DNA from: Nocardia carnea NBRC 14403
Lineage (GTDB): Bacteria; Actinomycetota; Actinomycetes; Mycobacteriales; Mycobacteriaceae
DNA length: 41,196 nucleotides
NCBI RefSeq assembly: GCF_000308515.1
Contig: NZ_BAFV01000113.1
Coordinates: 1 to 41,196, forward strand
Reading direction: 5' to 3'
The position numbers and the translations under genes are program-made. Positions 7,644 to 15,298 of this stretch are shown here, piece after piece (within the stretch, counting starts at the first letter, position 1; each line of letters starts with the position of its first letter). The notes under the pieces are model-generated. The model was not told the DNA's origin. It saw only the letters and a program-made list of their open reading frames with translations, and did not search any database.

Positions 7644-8780
7644 ATGGTGACCGACGCAGCGGGCCCGGCCGGACCGGATTTCCAGATCCTGGTGATCGGG
7701 GCCGGTCAGTCCGGTTTGTCGGCCGGTTATCATCTGCAGCGGCGCGGGCTGGTTCCCGGACGCGATTTCCTCATCGTGGACCACGCCCCGGGCCCCGGCG
7801 GAGCCTGGCAGTTCCGCTGGCCGTCGCTCACCCTGAGCACCGTCAACGGGGTGCACGATCTGCCGGGTATGTCGTTCGCGGAGAACCTGCCGCCCGGTGC
7901 CACCGTGACCGCCGACGTACCGGCCGCGACAGCCGTCCCGTACTACTACCGGCGCTACGAGGAACATTTCGGGCTGCGCGTCCACCGGCCGGTGACCGTC
8001 CGCGTGGTCTGCGATCGCCGCGAACGCGACGGGCTGCTGCACGCCGAAACCGATAATGCCGGAACCCTGCGCGTCCGGGGCCTGATCAACGGCACCGGCA
8101 CCTGGGAACGCCCGTTCATCCCGCACTATCGCGGTGCAGACGTCTTCGCCGGCCGCCAGCTGCACACTCGCGACTATCGCGATCCGCAGGAGTTCGCCGG
8201 GCAGCACGTCGTGGTCGTCGGGGGTGGTATCTCCGCCGTCCAGTTGCTCGACGAGATCTCCCGGGTCACCACCACCACCTGGGTGACGCGGTCCGTGCCG
8301 GTCTTCCGCGAAACCCCGTTCGACCAGGACGCGGGCCGGCGCGCGGTGGCCATAGTCGAAGACCGGGTGCGCCGCGGGCTACCGCCGGGTTCGGTGGTGT
8401 CGGTGACCGGCCTGGTGCTGAACGAACGCCTGCGTGCCGCCCGGGATCGAGGTGTCCTGCACCGGCTGCCGATGTTCGAGCATCTCGAGCCGGACGGTGT
8501 GTGCTGGCCCGACGGGACGTTCCAGCCGGCACAGGTGATCCTGTGGGCCACCGGTTTCCGCAGCGCCCTCGACCACCTGGCGCCACTGGCGCTGCGGGGG
8601 CCCGGCGGCGGGATCACCATGACCGGCCGTTCGGCAACCGGGGTCGCGGCGGACCCGCGGATCCATTTGATCGGTTACGGCCCGTCCGCCAGCACCGTCG
8701 GCGCGAACCGGGCCGGTCGTTCCGCGGCCGTCGAACTCACCGCACAACTCGGCCTCGGGGACAGTCCGGCCCGCAGGTGA
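7644..8780 (+). CDS. FAD-dependent oxidoreductase, CzcO/FMO-like
   Basis: The 378-residue protein has an N-terminal FAD Rossmann motif, GAGQSG in LVIGAGQSGLSAGYHL, a second dinucleotide-binding motif VVVVGGGISAVQLL for NADPH, an ATG-type motif in VILWATGFR, and a C-terminal HLIGYGPSASTVGANR segment. Just before the second Rossmann motif, FAGRQLHTRDYRDP resembles the FMO/BVMO linker, but the aromatic residue and Pro/Asp of the strict fingerprint are not in register, so it fits single-component flavin monooxygenase-like oxidoreductases better than true Baeyer-Villiger enzymes. ATG 7644 is chosen because it starts just before the FAD motif. It is separated from prpR by 44 bp and need not share its function. 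Substrate unknown. Confidence 0.8.
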   Translation: MVTDAAGPAGPDFQILVIGAGQSGLSAGYHLQRRGLVPGRDFLIVDHAPGPGGAWQFRWPSLTLSTVNGVHDLPGMSFAENLPPGATVTADVPAATAVPYYYRRYEEHFGLRVHRPVTVRVVCDRRERDGLLHAETDNAGTLRVRGLINGTGTWERPFIPHYRGADVFAGRQLHTRDYRDPQEFAGQHVVVVGGGISAVQLLDEISRVTTTTWVTRSVPVFRETPFDQDAGRRAVAIVEDRVRRGLPPGSVVSVTGLVLNERLRAARDRGVLHRLPMFEHLEPDGVCWPDGTFQPAQVILWATGFRSALDHLAPLALRGPGGGITMTGRSATGVAADPRIHLIGYGPSASTVGANRAGRSAAVELTAQLGLGDSPARR

Positions 8781-8802
8781 TGGCGCGGCCTGTCCGACGG
8801 CG

Positions 8803-8845
8803 CGGAATCCGCCGGCCTGTCGGATTCCGGGTGGTGCCGATCGTC
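8803..8845 (+). promoter_or_regulatory. Hairpin and candidate ECF42-type promoter
   Basis: CGGAATCCG at 8803-8811 and its complement CGGATTCCG at 8821-8829 form a perfect 9-bp stem with a 9-nt loop, 22 bp past the flavoprotein stop. The same stretch has TGTCGG at 8818-8823 and CGATCGTC at 8838-8845, close to the TGTCGA / CGA(T)C elements I recall for promoters driven by ECF42 sigma factors in front of DGPF genes. It may terminate the upstream gene and start the next operon. Confidence 0.45.
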
Positions 8846-8870
8846 TAATGGGTGAAGGAGGTGTTCGAGC

Positions 8871-9215
8871 ATGAAATACGTGCTGATGTTCTGTGAGACC
8901 GAGCAGTGGGAGAAGGACTGGGAGGCCCTGGACGATACCGCGCGCGAACAGGGATTTGCCCGGGTCCAGGCCTGGCTGGCCGAGTACGGCGACAAAATCC
9001 TGCACAACCGCAAACTCGCCGGCGGCGATACCGCGACCACGGTCCGGCTCGACGCGGCCGGCGGTGCCCTTGTTACCGACGGCCCGTTCGTCGAGGGCAA
9101 AGAGATCGTCAGCGGGTACGTCGAGGTGGAGGTCGCCGATCTCGACGAAGCGCTTGCCATGGCCCGGACCTGGCCGGGCTGCCCGCTGGTGGAGATACGA
9201 CCGGTCCTGATGTGA
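8871..9215 (+). CDS. DGPF/YCII-related protein
   Basis: A 114-residue small cytosolic protein of the YCII/PhnB-like DGPF family: MKYVLMFCETE at the start, TDGPFVEGKEIVSGY in the middle, and DLDEALAMARTWPGCPLVEIRPV at the end. The DGPF motif itself is intact. AAGGAGGTG at 8855-8863 is an excellent ribosome binding site. The stop overlaps the next gene's GTG by 4 bp. DGPF genes are the standard partners and targets of ECF42 sigma factors; their biochemical role is not established. Confidence 0.93.
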   Translation: MKYVLMFCETEQWEKDWEALDDTAREQGFARVQAWLAEYGDKILHNRKLAGGDTATTVRLDAAGGALVTDGPFVEGKEIVSGYVEVEVADLDEALAMARTWPGCPLVEIRPVLM

Positions 9216-10435
9216 CCGGCGCCGATCCCGGCCGGGTGCTCGCCGCGGTGCTGCGCGAGCACGGCAGCCGGCTCGCCGCGTCGCTGGTCACCTTGCTCGG
9301 TGATTTCGCCGCCGCCGAGGATCTGGTGTCCGACGCGGTCGAGAAGGCGTTGCGCACCTGGCCGGTCGACGGTGTCCCGGACGATCCGCAGGCGTGGTTG
9401 TTCACCGTCGCCCGCCGCCGCGGCCTCGACATACTGCGCCGGGAAGCCAACTATCGCGACAAACTGCGGCAGGTGCGGTGGCCGGTGCCGGCGGAGACCG
9501 ACGACCGGTTGCGGCTGATGTTCATCTGCTGCCATCCGGCGCTCCCGCGCGAAGCGCAGGTGGCGCTGACCCTGCGGATGGTGTGCGGATTGGACACCCG
9601 CCAGCTGGCGCGGGCGTTCGTGGTATCGGAAAGCGCTGTCGGCCAGCGCATCACCCGCGCCAAACGCAAGATTTCGCAGGCCGGTATCCCCTTCCGCACT
9701 CCCTCGGACGCCGAACTCGCCGAACGCCTGGACGAGGTATTGGCTGTCGTCTACCTGCTGTTCAACGAGGGCTACCTGGCGACCGAAACCGCCGGCGACC
9801 CGGGTCTGGCCGCCGACGCCGAATGGCTGGCGGCGCTGCTGGATCGGTTGCTGCCCGGCGAACCGGAGGTGATGGGGCTGCTCGCGCTCGTCCGGTTGCA
9901 TCGGGCGCGTGCCGGGGCGCGTTTCGACGGTTCGGGCCGTATCGTGCTGCTTCGCGACCAGGACCGCACCCGCTGGGATCACGCCGCCATCGGGCGGGCG
10001 ATCGACCTGCTCCTCGCTGCCGGCCGGCTGCGACGGCCGGGCCCGTACCAGGTGCAGGCGGCGATCGTGGCCTGCCATGCCGAGGCGCCGGACTGGGCCG
10101 CCACCGACTGGCCACAGATCGTGGTGCTCTACGAGCTGTTGTCGGCGATGACGCCCTCACCGGTGATCCGGTTGCATCAGGCGATAGCCCGCGCGCAAGT
10201 GGAGGGTCCGGAAGCGGCATTGGCGACTGTGGACGAACTCGCCGCCCAACTCGCCGGGTACCACTTGTTGCACGCCACCCGGGCCGAGTTGCTCCGCGAA
10301 CTCGGTCGCGCGGACGATGCCGCAGTGGCGGACCGGAAGGCGCTGGCACTTACGCGAAATCCGGCCGAGCAGGCCTTACTGGAACACCGCCTGCACCGGC
10401 CTGCCGCAGCACCGAGGGAAGGAGGATCGCGATGA
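9212..10435 (+). CDS. ECF42-group RNA polymerase sigma factor
   Basis: A 407-residue sigma factor starting at GTG 9212 inside the DGPF stop (GTGA overlap). Region sigma2 spans about 15-85 (EDLVSDAVEKALRTWP, then DDPQAWLFTVARRRGLDILRRE). Region sigma4 spans about 110-170 (LDTRQLARAFVVSESAVGQRITRAKRKI). It continues with the YLLFNEGY motif and a long helical, TPR-like C-terminal extension typical of ECF42. In this group no anti-sigma factor is usual and the C-terminal extension is needed for activity. No anti-sigma gene is seen here. Its likely target is its own operon through the promoter at about 8818-8845. The inducing signal is unknown. Confidence 0.93.
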   Translation: MTGADPGRVLAAVLREHGSRLAASLVTLLGDFAAAEDLVSDAVEKALRTWPVDGVPDDPQAWLFTVARRRGLDILRREANYRDKLRQVRWPVPAETDDRLRLMFICCHPALPREAQVALTLRMVCGLDTRQLARAFVVSESAVGQRITRAKRKISQAGIPFRTPSDAELAERLDEVLAVVYLLFNEGYLATETAGDPGLAADAEWLAALLDRLLPGEPEVMGLLALVRLHRARAGARFDGSGRIVLLRDQDRTRWDHAAIGRAIDLLLAAGRLRRPGPYQVQAAIVACHAEAPDWAATDWPQIVVLYELLSAMTPSPVIRLHQAIARAQVEGPEAALATVDELAAQLAGYHLLHATRAELLRELGRADDAAVADRKALALTRNPAEQALLEHRLHRPAAAPREGGSR

Positions 10436-11049
10436 ATGTCATGGCTATGGCACGCGCCGAGCGCGATGATATCGCCGCCCTGCTGGCGACTTTGACGCCG
10501 CAGCAATGGGAGGCGCCGACCCTGTGTGCGGGCTGGCGAGTGCGCGATGTGGTCGCGCATATGGTGAGCTACGACCACTTGAATGCACGCGGTCTGGCCG
10601 GGCGGTTCGTCCAGGGCCGTATCGTGCACGCCAATCAGGTCGGTGTCGACGAGTTCCGCGCGTACAGCACCGGCGAACTGCTGGAATTCTTCGACCGCCA
10701 TCGGCAACCGCGGGGACTGACCGCCGGTTTCGGCGGGATGATCGCGCTGGTCGACGGCCTGATCCATCACCAGGACATCCGCCGTCCGCTCGGCTTGCCG
10801 CGCAGTATTCCCGAGGACCGGTTGCGTTATGTGCTGGCGCGGACACCCGGCAACCCCCGGCTCGGCGCCCACCGGCGGATCCGCGGGCTGCGGTTGTCGG
10901 CAACCGATCTCGAGTGGTGCCACGGCCGCGGCGCCGAGATTTCCGGACCGGCCGAATCGCTTCTCATGGCAATATCCGGGCGGCACGGTATCACCGGTGA
11001 ACTCACGGGCCCAGGGGTTCCGATCCTGGCGGCACGGATCGGCGACTGA
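10432..11049 (+). CDS. DinB-fold protein, mycothiol-dependent maleylpyruvate isomerase family
   Basis: A 205-residue protein with the N-terminal pattern of the TIGR03083-type family: a helix, PTLCAGWRVRDVVAHMVSYDH at about 30-49 (His43), and GLIHHQDIRRPLG at 109-121 (His112, His113). These histidines are the expected metal ligands of the DinB-like four-helix bundle. Many relatives are predicted mycothiol S-transferases or isomerases. ATG 10432 overlaps the sigma-factor stop by 4 bp (ATGA) and follows GGAGGA, so it is the third gene of the DGPF-sigma operon. It may be an effector enzyme of that stress regulon. Substrate unknown. Confidence 0.82.
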   Translation: MNVMAMARAERDDIAALLATLTPQQWEAPTLCAGWRVRDVVAHMVSYDHLNARGLAGRFVQGRIVHANQVGVDEFRAYSTGELLEFFDRHRQPRGLTAGFGGMIALVDGLIHHQDIRRPLGLPRSIPEDRLRYVLARTPGNPRLGAHRRIRGLRLSATDLEWCHGRGAEISGPAESLLMAISGRHGITGELTGPGVPILAARIGD

Positions 11050-11213
11050 CCGTGCGGGCTTTCTGCCCGGGCAGTCCGAATCCGGCTGCCGCTGTGGAAA
11101 ATTCCGATTCCGCAGTGCTGTGATCCGTTGAGCGCTACTTTTCGTCACGCCGCGAACGTGTCCTTTCCGGGTCGCACCCCGCTCCGAATGGCGCACTCGG
11201 GACGCACTACTGC

Positions 11214-11288
11214 GTTCGCACGACATAGTTCGCAAGTCTGTGTAGTGTTTCTGCAATCTGAAACACGCATGAACAAAGTAGGGGCGTA
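11214..11288 (+). promoter_or_regulatory. Control region of the roadblock cassette
   Basis: This AT-richer stretch holds a direct repeat GTTCGCA at 11214-11220 and 11228-11234 (14 bp apart), then an inverted repeat GTGTTTC (11245-11251) / GAAACAC (11260-11266) with an 8-nt spacer. TAGTGT at 11243-11248 could be a -10 box overlapping the inverted repeat. A six-codon frame (ATG 11269, peptide MNKVGA) ends in TAG at 11287-11289, overlapping the GTG of the first roadblock gene. Bases 11050-11213 show nothing else beyond a weak 5-bp hairpin at 11055-11069. Confidence 0.45.
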
Positions 11289-11792
11289 GTGATCGGTATC
11301 GATGGATGTCTGGAACGCATCATGGACATCCCGGGCGCGCGCAGCGTGACCTTGGTCGACGGGGCGAGCGGGCTGGCAGTGGCCGGGGCCGGACGCCATG
11401 AACTGGTCGACCAGCACGAGGACGCAGCCACCACCACCGATGTCGTGCGCGCCGTACTCGGCTGTCCGGCGCTCGCGACCGGTGCCGACGACGACATCAC
11501 CGAAATCATCGTGTGCGGTAGCGGGGGATACCACCTGATCGACCTGGTCCGCGGCGATTTCGAGGGGCGCCTGTTCGTGCACGCACTGTTCGACGAGGAT
11601 TCCGGCAACCTCGCGATGGCCCGATTCCGGCTACGCGGCATCCTCGCGGACCTGACCGCAGACGATCGCGGACCGGAACCGGCGACCGAGGGCGGTCGTG
11701 CGCCGGCGGGACCGGCCGGGGGCGGCCATGGAACAGAACCGGACCAGGGCGGTCATGGGGTGGAACCGGCCGAGGACGGTTATGGGAACTGA
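11289..11792 (+). CDS. Small roadblock/LC7-like protein A with repeat tail
   Basis: A 167-residue protein, GTG start with AGGGG 4 nt upstream. Residues 1-125 align by eye with the last gene of the cassette (13043-13414): both have an Asp-Gly/Ser-Gly 'VDxxSGxAxA' turn, an EIIV/DILI strand, YHLI, then a stretch ending NLAMAR-x-x-LRGI-x-x-DL. This resembles the roadblock/longin fold, a dimeric platform that often binds small GTPases. The tail from about 130 to 167 is a decaying 9-residue repeat (GGHGTEPDQ, GGHGVEPAE, DGYGN) encoded by 27-bp DNA repeats, probably disordered. The tail overlaps the start of the next gene. No catalytic residues are evident. Role inferred as a switch or scaffold protein. 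Confidence 0.7.
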   Translation: MIGIDGCLERIMDIPGARSVTLVDGASGLAVAGAGRHELVDQHEDAATTTDVVRAVLGCPALATGADDDITEIIVCGSGGYHLIDLVRGDFEGRLFVHALFDEDSGNLAMARFRLRGILADLTADDRGPEPATEGGRAPAGPAGGGHGTEPDQGGHGVEPAEDGYGN

Positions 11793-11800
11793 GCTCGTGG
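11690..11800 (+). repeat. 27-bp tandem repeat spanning a gene junction
   Basis: Units at 11720-11746, 11747-11773 and 11774-11800 are each 27 bp, preceded by a diverged 30-bp unit at 11690-11719. Each begins GG-G/A-CGG and has a start codon at the same place: GTG 11698, ATG 11728, ATG 11755, ATG 11782. In one frame they code the Gly-rich tail of roadblock protein A; in another they supply four in-frame starts for the next gene. Confidence 0.85.
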
Positions 11801-12558
11801 ACGAGCTGCAGCGGCTGGAAGACGAGGGAAGCACCGGCGTGCTGCACGCGGGCGACGGGGTTTTCCATCTCGCGGACGGCGCCATAGCCTCCGCCGAATG
11901 CCGGCGCACCACCGGGCTGGATCGGCTGGCCGCGGAAGCCGGGGTGGCCGCCGCCGACGAGTGGCAGCGCGCCGCCGCGGGTGACCCCGGGCCCGTGCTC
12001 GGCCGCCCCGTATTCGAAACCTTGGCGCTGCTCTCGGTGTTCGACGCCGCCTATTTTCTGCTGTCCGGGCCGGTGGTCGCCGAATTCCGGCCCGCGCCGC
12101 CCCATTGGCTGTCCCCGGTCTGCCATATCCGGCCGCGGGTATTGGTCCGCGAATGCGCACGACGTGGGGACCCGAATACCGGGCCGTGGCCGGCGCAGCT
12201 GGTCGACCGGTCACCCGTGGTGCCGGTCCGCCGGGTCCGCCGCAATCGTGTCGTACTCACCGGCGGCCAAGCCGAAGTACTCGCCGCCGCCGATACCCAC
12301 CGCAGCGTCACCGTTATCGCCCGCGACCTCGGTCGCACCGCGTACGGCTGCCTCGAGGCAGTCCGCGACCTCACTGCGGCGGGGCTGATCGAACCCCCGG
12401 CGGACCGGCGAGCGCAGGCCTCGCCCCGGTACGCCGCCGAGCCGGTCCTGCGCCGGCGGATTCGGCAGCCGGTGCCGGTTCCCGAGGACGGCGAATGGGA
12501 GCCGGTGGATCAGCAACTGCTGCTCCGGCTCCGCACGGCACTGGAGGACCTCGCGTGA
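11782..12558 (+). CDS. DUF4388-like / winged-helix protein of roadblock cassette
   Basis: A 258-residue protein (from ATG 11782; in-frame starts also at 11698, 11728 and 11755). Residues about 3-60 (GSTGVLHAGDGVFHLADGAIASAECRR) resemble the DUF4388/PATAN pattern 'G..G.L....G...F.DG.I..A'. A middle region with FETLALLSVFDAAYFLLSG follows. Residues about 160-205 (VVLTGGQAEVLAAADTHRS then VIARDLGRTAYGCLEAVRDL) look like a winged helix similar to the DUF742 (CvnC) domain of actinobacterial conservons. The C-terminus is Arg/Pro-rich then acidic. The first start overlaps the previous stop by 11 bp and the end overlaps the next gene by 4 bp (GTGA). Likely an adaptor or DNA-binding member of the cassette. 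The domain calls are by eye and uncertain. Confidence 0.6.
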   Translation: MGTELVDELQRLEDEGSTGVLHAGDGVFHLADGAIASAECRRTTGLDRLAAEAGVAAADEWQRAAAGDPGPVLGRPVFETLALLSVFDAAYFLLSGPVVAEFRPAPPHWLSPVCHIRPRVLVRECARRGDPNTGPWPAQLVDRSPVVPVRRVRRNRVVLTGGQAEVLAAADTHRSVTVIARDLGRTAYGCLEAVRDLTAAGLIEPPADRRAQASPRYAAEPVLRRRIRQPVPVPEDGEWEPVDQQLLLRLRTALEDLA

Positions 12559-13022
12559 CAGCGCGCAGGAAATTGCTCGGCGATCTGATGGGGAGGTTGA
12601 CGAAAGTGCCGATGCCCGAACCGGACCCGGCGGTGCACGCAGAACTCGCCGGACTACGGGCCCGGGTGCCCGGGCTGATCGGGGCGCTCGTGGCGTCCAG
12701 CGACGGCCTGCTGGTCACCCACGACCTACCCGGACATATCGAACCGACCGGAATGGCCGCGCTCGCCGCGGCGCAACTGTCGCTATCGGACCGGCTGGCG
12801 GGTGTCGCGCACGGTGGCGGGTTCCAAGAGGTCGTGGTGGACGGGTCGCGCGGGCACGTCGTCATCTACGCGGCGGGCTGGGCATCGCTCACCGTGCTCG
12901 CGGAACCGGACGTGAACGTCGGCCGGTTGCATCTCGAATCCCGTCCGGTGGCGCGCAGTATCGCCGAACATCTCGCGGGCACCGCCCGTGATCCCGGCCG
13001 AACCAACGGAAGACCCGGATAA
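12555..13022 (+). CDS. Roadblock/LC7 domain protein (CvnB-like)
   Basis: A 155-residue protein, GTG 12555 overlapping the upstream stop (GTGA). After a basic 20-residue lead come roadblock features: VPGLIGALVASSDGLLVTHD (about 38-57), a helix MAALAAAQLSLSDRLAGVAHGGGFQ, a strand EVVVDGSRGHVVIYAAG, and ASLTVLAEPDVNVGRLHLES. This is the arrangement of MglB/CvnB-type roadblock proteins, which regulate Ras-like GTPases in other systems. ATG at 12588 is a possible alternative start. No GTPase gene is adjacent, so the partner is either encoded elsewhere or is a neighbouring roadblock-like protein. Confidence 0.82.
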   Translation: MTARRKLLGDLMGRLTKVPMPEPDPAVHAELAGLRARVPGLIGALVASSDGLLVTHDLPGHIEPTGMAALAAAQLSLSDRLAGVAHGGGFQEVVVDGSRGHVVIYAAGWASLTVLAEPDVNVGRLHLESRPVARSIAEHLAGTARDPGRTNGRPG

Positions 13023-13042
13023 CCCATCGAAAGGAAACACCT

Positions 13043-13414
13043 GTGTCCGATATGGACTTGGCGCTGAAGGATATGATGTCGATCGACGGCGCCGTCGGCG
13101 CGGCCGTCGTCGACTACAACAGCGGTATGGCGCTGGGGATGCTCGGCAGCTCGAAAGCCCTCGACCTCCACGTCGCCGCCGCCGGTAACACCGAGGTGGT
13201 GCGCGCGAAACTGCGGACCATCGAACAGCTCGGCCTGCAAGAGGATATCGAGGACATCCTGATCACGCTGAGCTCGCAGTACCATCTGATCCGCCCGATG
13301 ACCGGCCGGAAATCGAAAGGTTTGTTCCTCTACCTCGCGCTCGACCGCGGCCGCGCGAATCTCGCGATGGCCCGGCACAAGCTGCGCGGTATCGAAGAAG
13401 ACCTCGAGGTGTGA
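13043..13414 (+). CDS. Small roadblock/LC7-like protein B
   Basis: A 123-residue protein (GTG start, AAAGGA upstream) and the clear paralogue of the first cassette gene. Shared landmarks are AAVVDYNSGMALGM, EDILITLSSQYHLIRP, GLFLYLALDRGRANLAMARHKLRGIEEDL. It lacks the repeat tail of protein A. Compact alpha/beta content with no signal peptide or membrane segment suggests a cytosolic dimer or heterodimer with protein A. It is the last gene before a strong hairpin. Similar short proteins occur widely in actinobacteria without assigned function as far as I recall. Confidence 0.75.
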   Translation: MSDMDLALKDMMSIDGAVGAAVVDYNSGMALGMLGSSKALDLHVAAAGNTEVVRAKLRTIEQLGLQEDIEDILITLSSQYHLIRPMTGRKSKGLFLYLALDRGRANLAMARHKLRGIEEDLEV

Positions 13415-13419
13415 CCCCC

Positions 13420-13450
13420 GCCGGATCGCGGTGTGTCACCGCGATCCGGC
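13420..13450. terminator. Strong hairpin between convergent transcription units
   Basis: A perfect 14-bp stem (13420-13433 with 13437-13450) and a 3-nt loop TGT lies between the roadblock cassette stop and the fadD stop. No T-tract on either side. Position and stability support bidirectional termination. Confidence 0.8.
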
Positions 13451-13458
13451 CATCGGTT

Positions 13459-15282
13459 CTATCGGCTCGCCGGTACCGCAGTAGTCGCGGGTTCGCGGAC
13501 CTCGGCGGGTGGTTCGGTGCGGTAGAGATCGGTGATCCGGTCGGCGTACTTCTCGGCCACCACCGTGCGTTTCAGTTTCATGGTGAGGGTGACCTCGTCG
13601 CCGCCGGCTTCCCAGAAGACCGGCAGGACGATGAAGCGTTTGATCTGTTCGACGCGGGCGAGCCGTGCATTTCCGGCGGCGATACCCGCGGCGATCGCTG
13701 CCGGCACCGCAGGGGCGGCGGCGAGTGCGGCGGGCGTGGCATCCATGAGACCGTGCTGTGCGGCGTAGGAGCCGGCGGTTTCGGCGTCGAGGACGACGAG
13801 GGCGGTGTTGTAGGGGCGGCCGTCACCGATCACCGCCATGGCGCCGATGAGCGGCGTGGCTGCCTTGATGGTGTTCTCGATATGCGTCGGCGACATGTTC
13901 TTCCCCGACGCGTTGATGATGATTTCCTTCTTGCGGTCGACGACGGTGAAGTACCCGTCGGCATCGACGGTCACGATATCGCCGGTGGACAGCCAGCCGT
14001 CGGCATCGATCGCCTCCGCGGTTTTCTCCGGTAGGCCGCGGTATCCCTTCATCACCAGCGGCCCGCGTACCTGGAGCTCGCCGTCGGATGCGGTCCGGGC
14101 GTGCATACCCGGCAGCAGCGTCCCGACCGTACCCAGCCGGACATTGCGGGGGTGACTGACTGTGCCGATACACGACAGTTCCGACATCCCCCAGATCTCG
14201 GTGATCGGCACCCCGAGACCGGCGAAGAACCCCAGTGTTCCCGGCGGGATCGGCGCGGCACCCGACATCGCCCAGCGCATCCGGTCGAAGCCGAGTGCTG
14301 CCCGCAGACCCTGCAGGACCAGCGCGTCGGCGCGCTGCCATTCGGCGGCCAGATCGGCGGGGAGCTCACGGCCGGACAGGGCGTATTCGCCGCGGGTGGC
14401 GGCCACCGACAGCGCCCACTGCAGAGCGGCACGCCGTTCGGCGTCGGGCTCGGCGGCGACCTTGAAATCGACAGCGGCCCGGATCTTCTCCCAGACCCGG
14501 GGCACCGCGCCCCAGATGGTCGGATGCAGATCGGCCAGCGCGGCCGCGATTCCGGACGGGTCGGGGACACAGGTCACCTGGACGCCGAGCACCTCCTGTG
14601 CATAGAGCGCGGTGAGCCGATCGGCGATATGCGCCGAAGGCATATACGAGGTGATGGTGTCGCCGAATTCGATACCGAGCACCTCGGCCACCCCGTAGAC
14701 CTGAAACAACAGGTTGGCATGGGTGGTCTCCACGCCCTTCGGGGCGCCGGTGGTGCCAGAGGTGTAGATCAGGGTCGCCACATCGCCGGGGCGCACGGCC
14801 CGCCAGGCCGCCTCGAAATCGAAATCCGCCGCGCCCGCGTCGCGTAACCCGGCCACCGGCAGAGTCCCGGCAGGGGCGTCGTCGAGACAGATCAGATGCT
14901 CGAAGGCGATCCCGCACTCACGCAACCGCGGCACATACTGTGGTTCGCAGATCACCACGCGGGCCCCGGCGTTGCCGAGAACGTATCCGAGCTGATCGGG
15001 CGGCAGGGTGTTGTACACCGAGAACGAGGTCGCGCCGAGGTGCTGAGCGGCCACCTCGAGTGGGTAGAAGTCCGGCCGGTTACCCATCATCAGCGCGACC
15101 GTGTCCCCGCGGCGGACGCCGAGCGCGGCGAGTCCGGCGGCGAATTCGCGGACCTGCCGGGCGTATTCCCCCCAGCTGACCGTGCGGGTGTCGCCTGGGG
15201 TGCGGAGCGCGACGGCGGCCGGCTCCACGGCGGCGATATGCTGGAACGCGGCGGGCAGGGTGTCGAAACGAACTGTGCTCAC
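13459..15282 (-). CDS. Long-chain acyl-CoA synthetase (FadD)
   Basis: A 607-residue AMP-forming ligase that would activate a fatty or other carboxylic acid to its CoA thioester. The P-loop-like signature YTSGTTGAPKG is at 173-183, followed by VETTHANL; later come ITEIWGMSELS, STGDIVTVDADGYFTVVDRKKE and a C-terminal lysine-bearing EVTLTMKLKR. The size and motifs fit the FAA1-type long-chain family (FadD15-like), longer than FadD13. GTG at 15282 has only weak Shine-Dalgarno support. It is the last gene of the seven-gene operon, 16 bp after the esterase, and ends at the hairpin at 13420-13450. Presumably it activates the acid released by the preceding enzymes. Confidence 0.92.
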   Translation of the reverse strand: MSTVRFDTLPAAFQHIAAVEPAAVALRTPGDTRTVSWGEYARQVREFAAGLAALGVRRGDTVALMMGNRPDFYPLEVAAQHLGATSFSVYNTLPPDQLGYVLGNAGARVVICEPQYVPRLRECGIAFEHLICLDDAPAGTLPVAGLRDAGAADFDFEAAWRAVRPGDVATLIYTSGTTGAPKGVETTHANLLFQVYGVAEVLGIEFGDTITSYMPSAHIADRLTALYAQEVLGVQVTCVPDPSGIAAALADLHPTIWGAVPRVWEKIRAAVDFKVAAEPDAERRAALQWALSVAATRGEYALSGRELPADLAAEWQRADALVLQGLRAALGFDRMRWAMSGAAPIPPGTLGFFAGLGVPITEIWGMSELSCIGTVSHPRNVRLGTVGTLLPGMHARTASDGELQVRGPLVMKGYRGLPEKTAEAIDADGWLSTGDIVTVDADGYFTVVDRKKEIIINASGKNMSPTHIENTIKAATPLIGAMAVIGDGRPYNTALVVLDAETAGSYAAQHGLMDATPAALAAAPAVPAAIAAGIAAGNARLARVEQIKRFIVLPVFWEAGGDEVTLTMKLKRTVVAEKYADRITDLYRTEPPAEVREPATTAVPASR

Positions 15283-15298
15283 GGGGGAGTCTTTCGGA

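Noticed and set aside
11690..11800. CRISPR-like array
   Set aside because: Units are contiguous without spacers and are coding in two frames; it is a tandem repeat.
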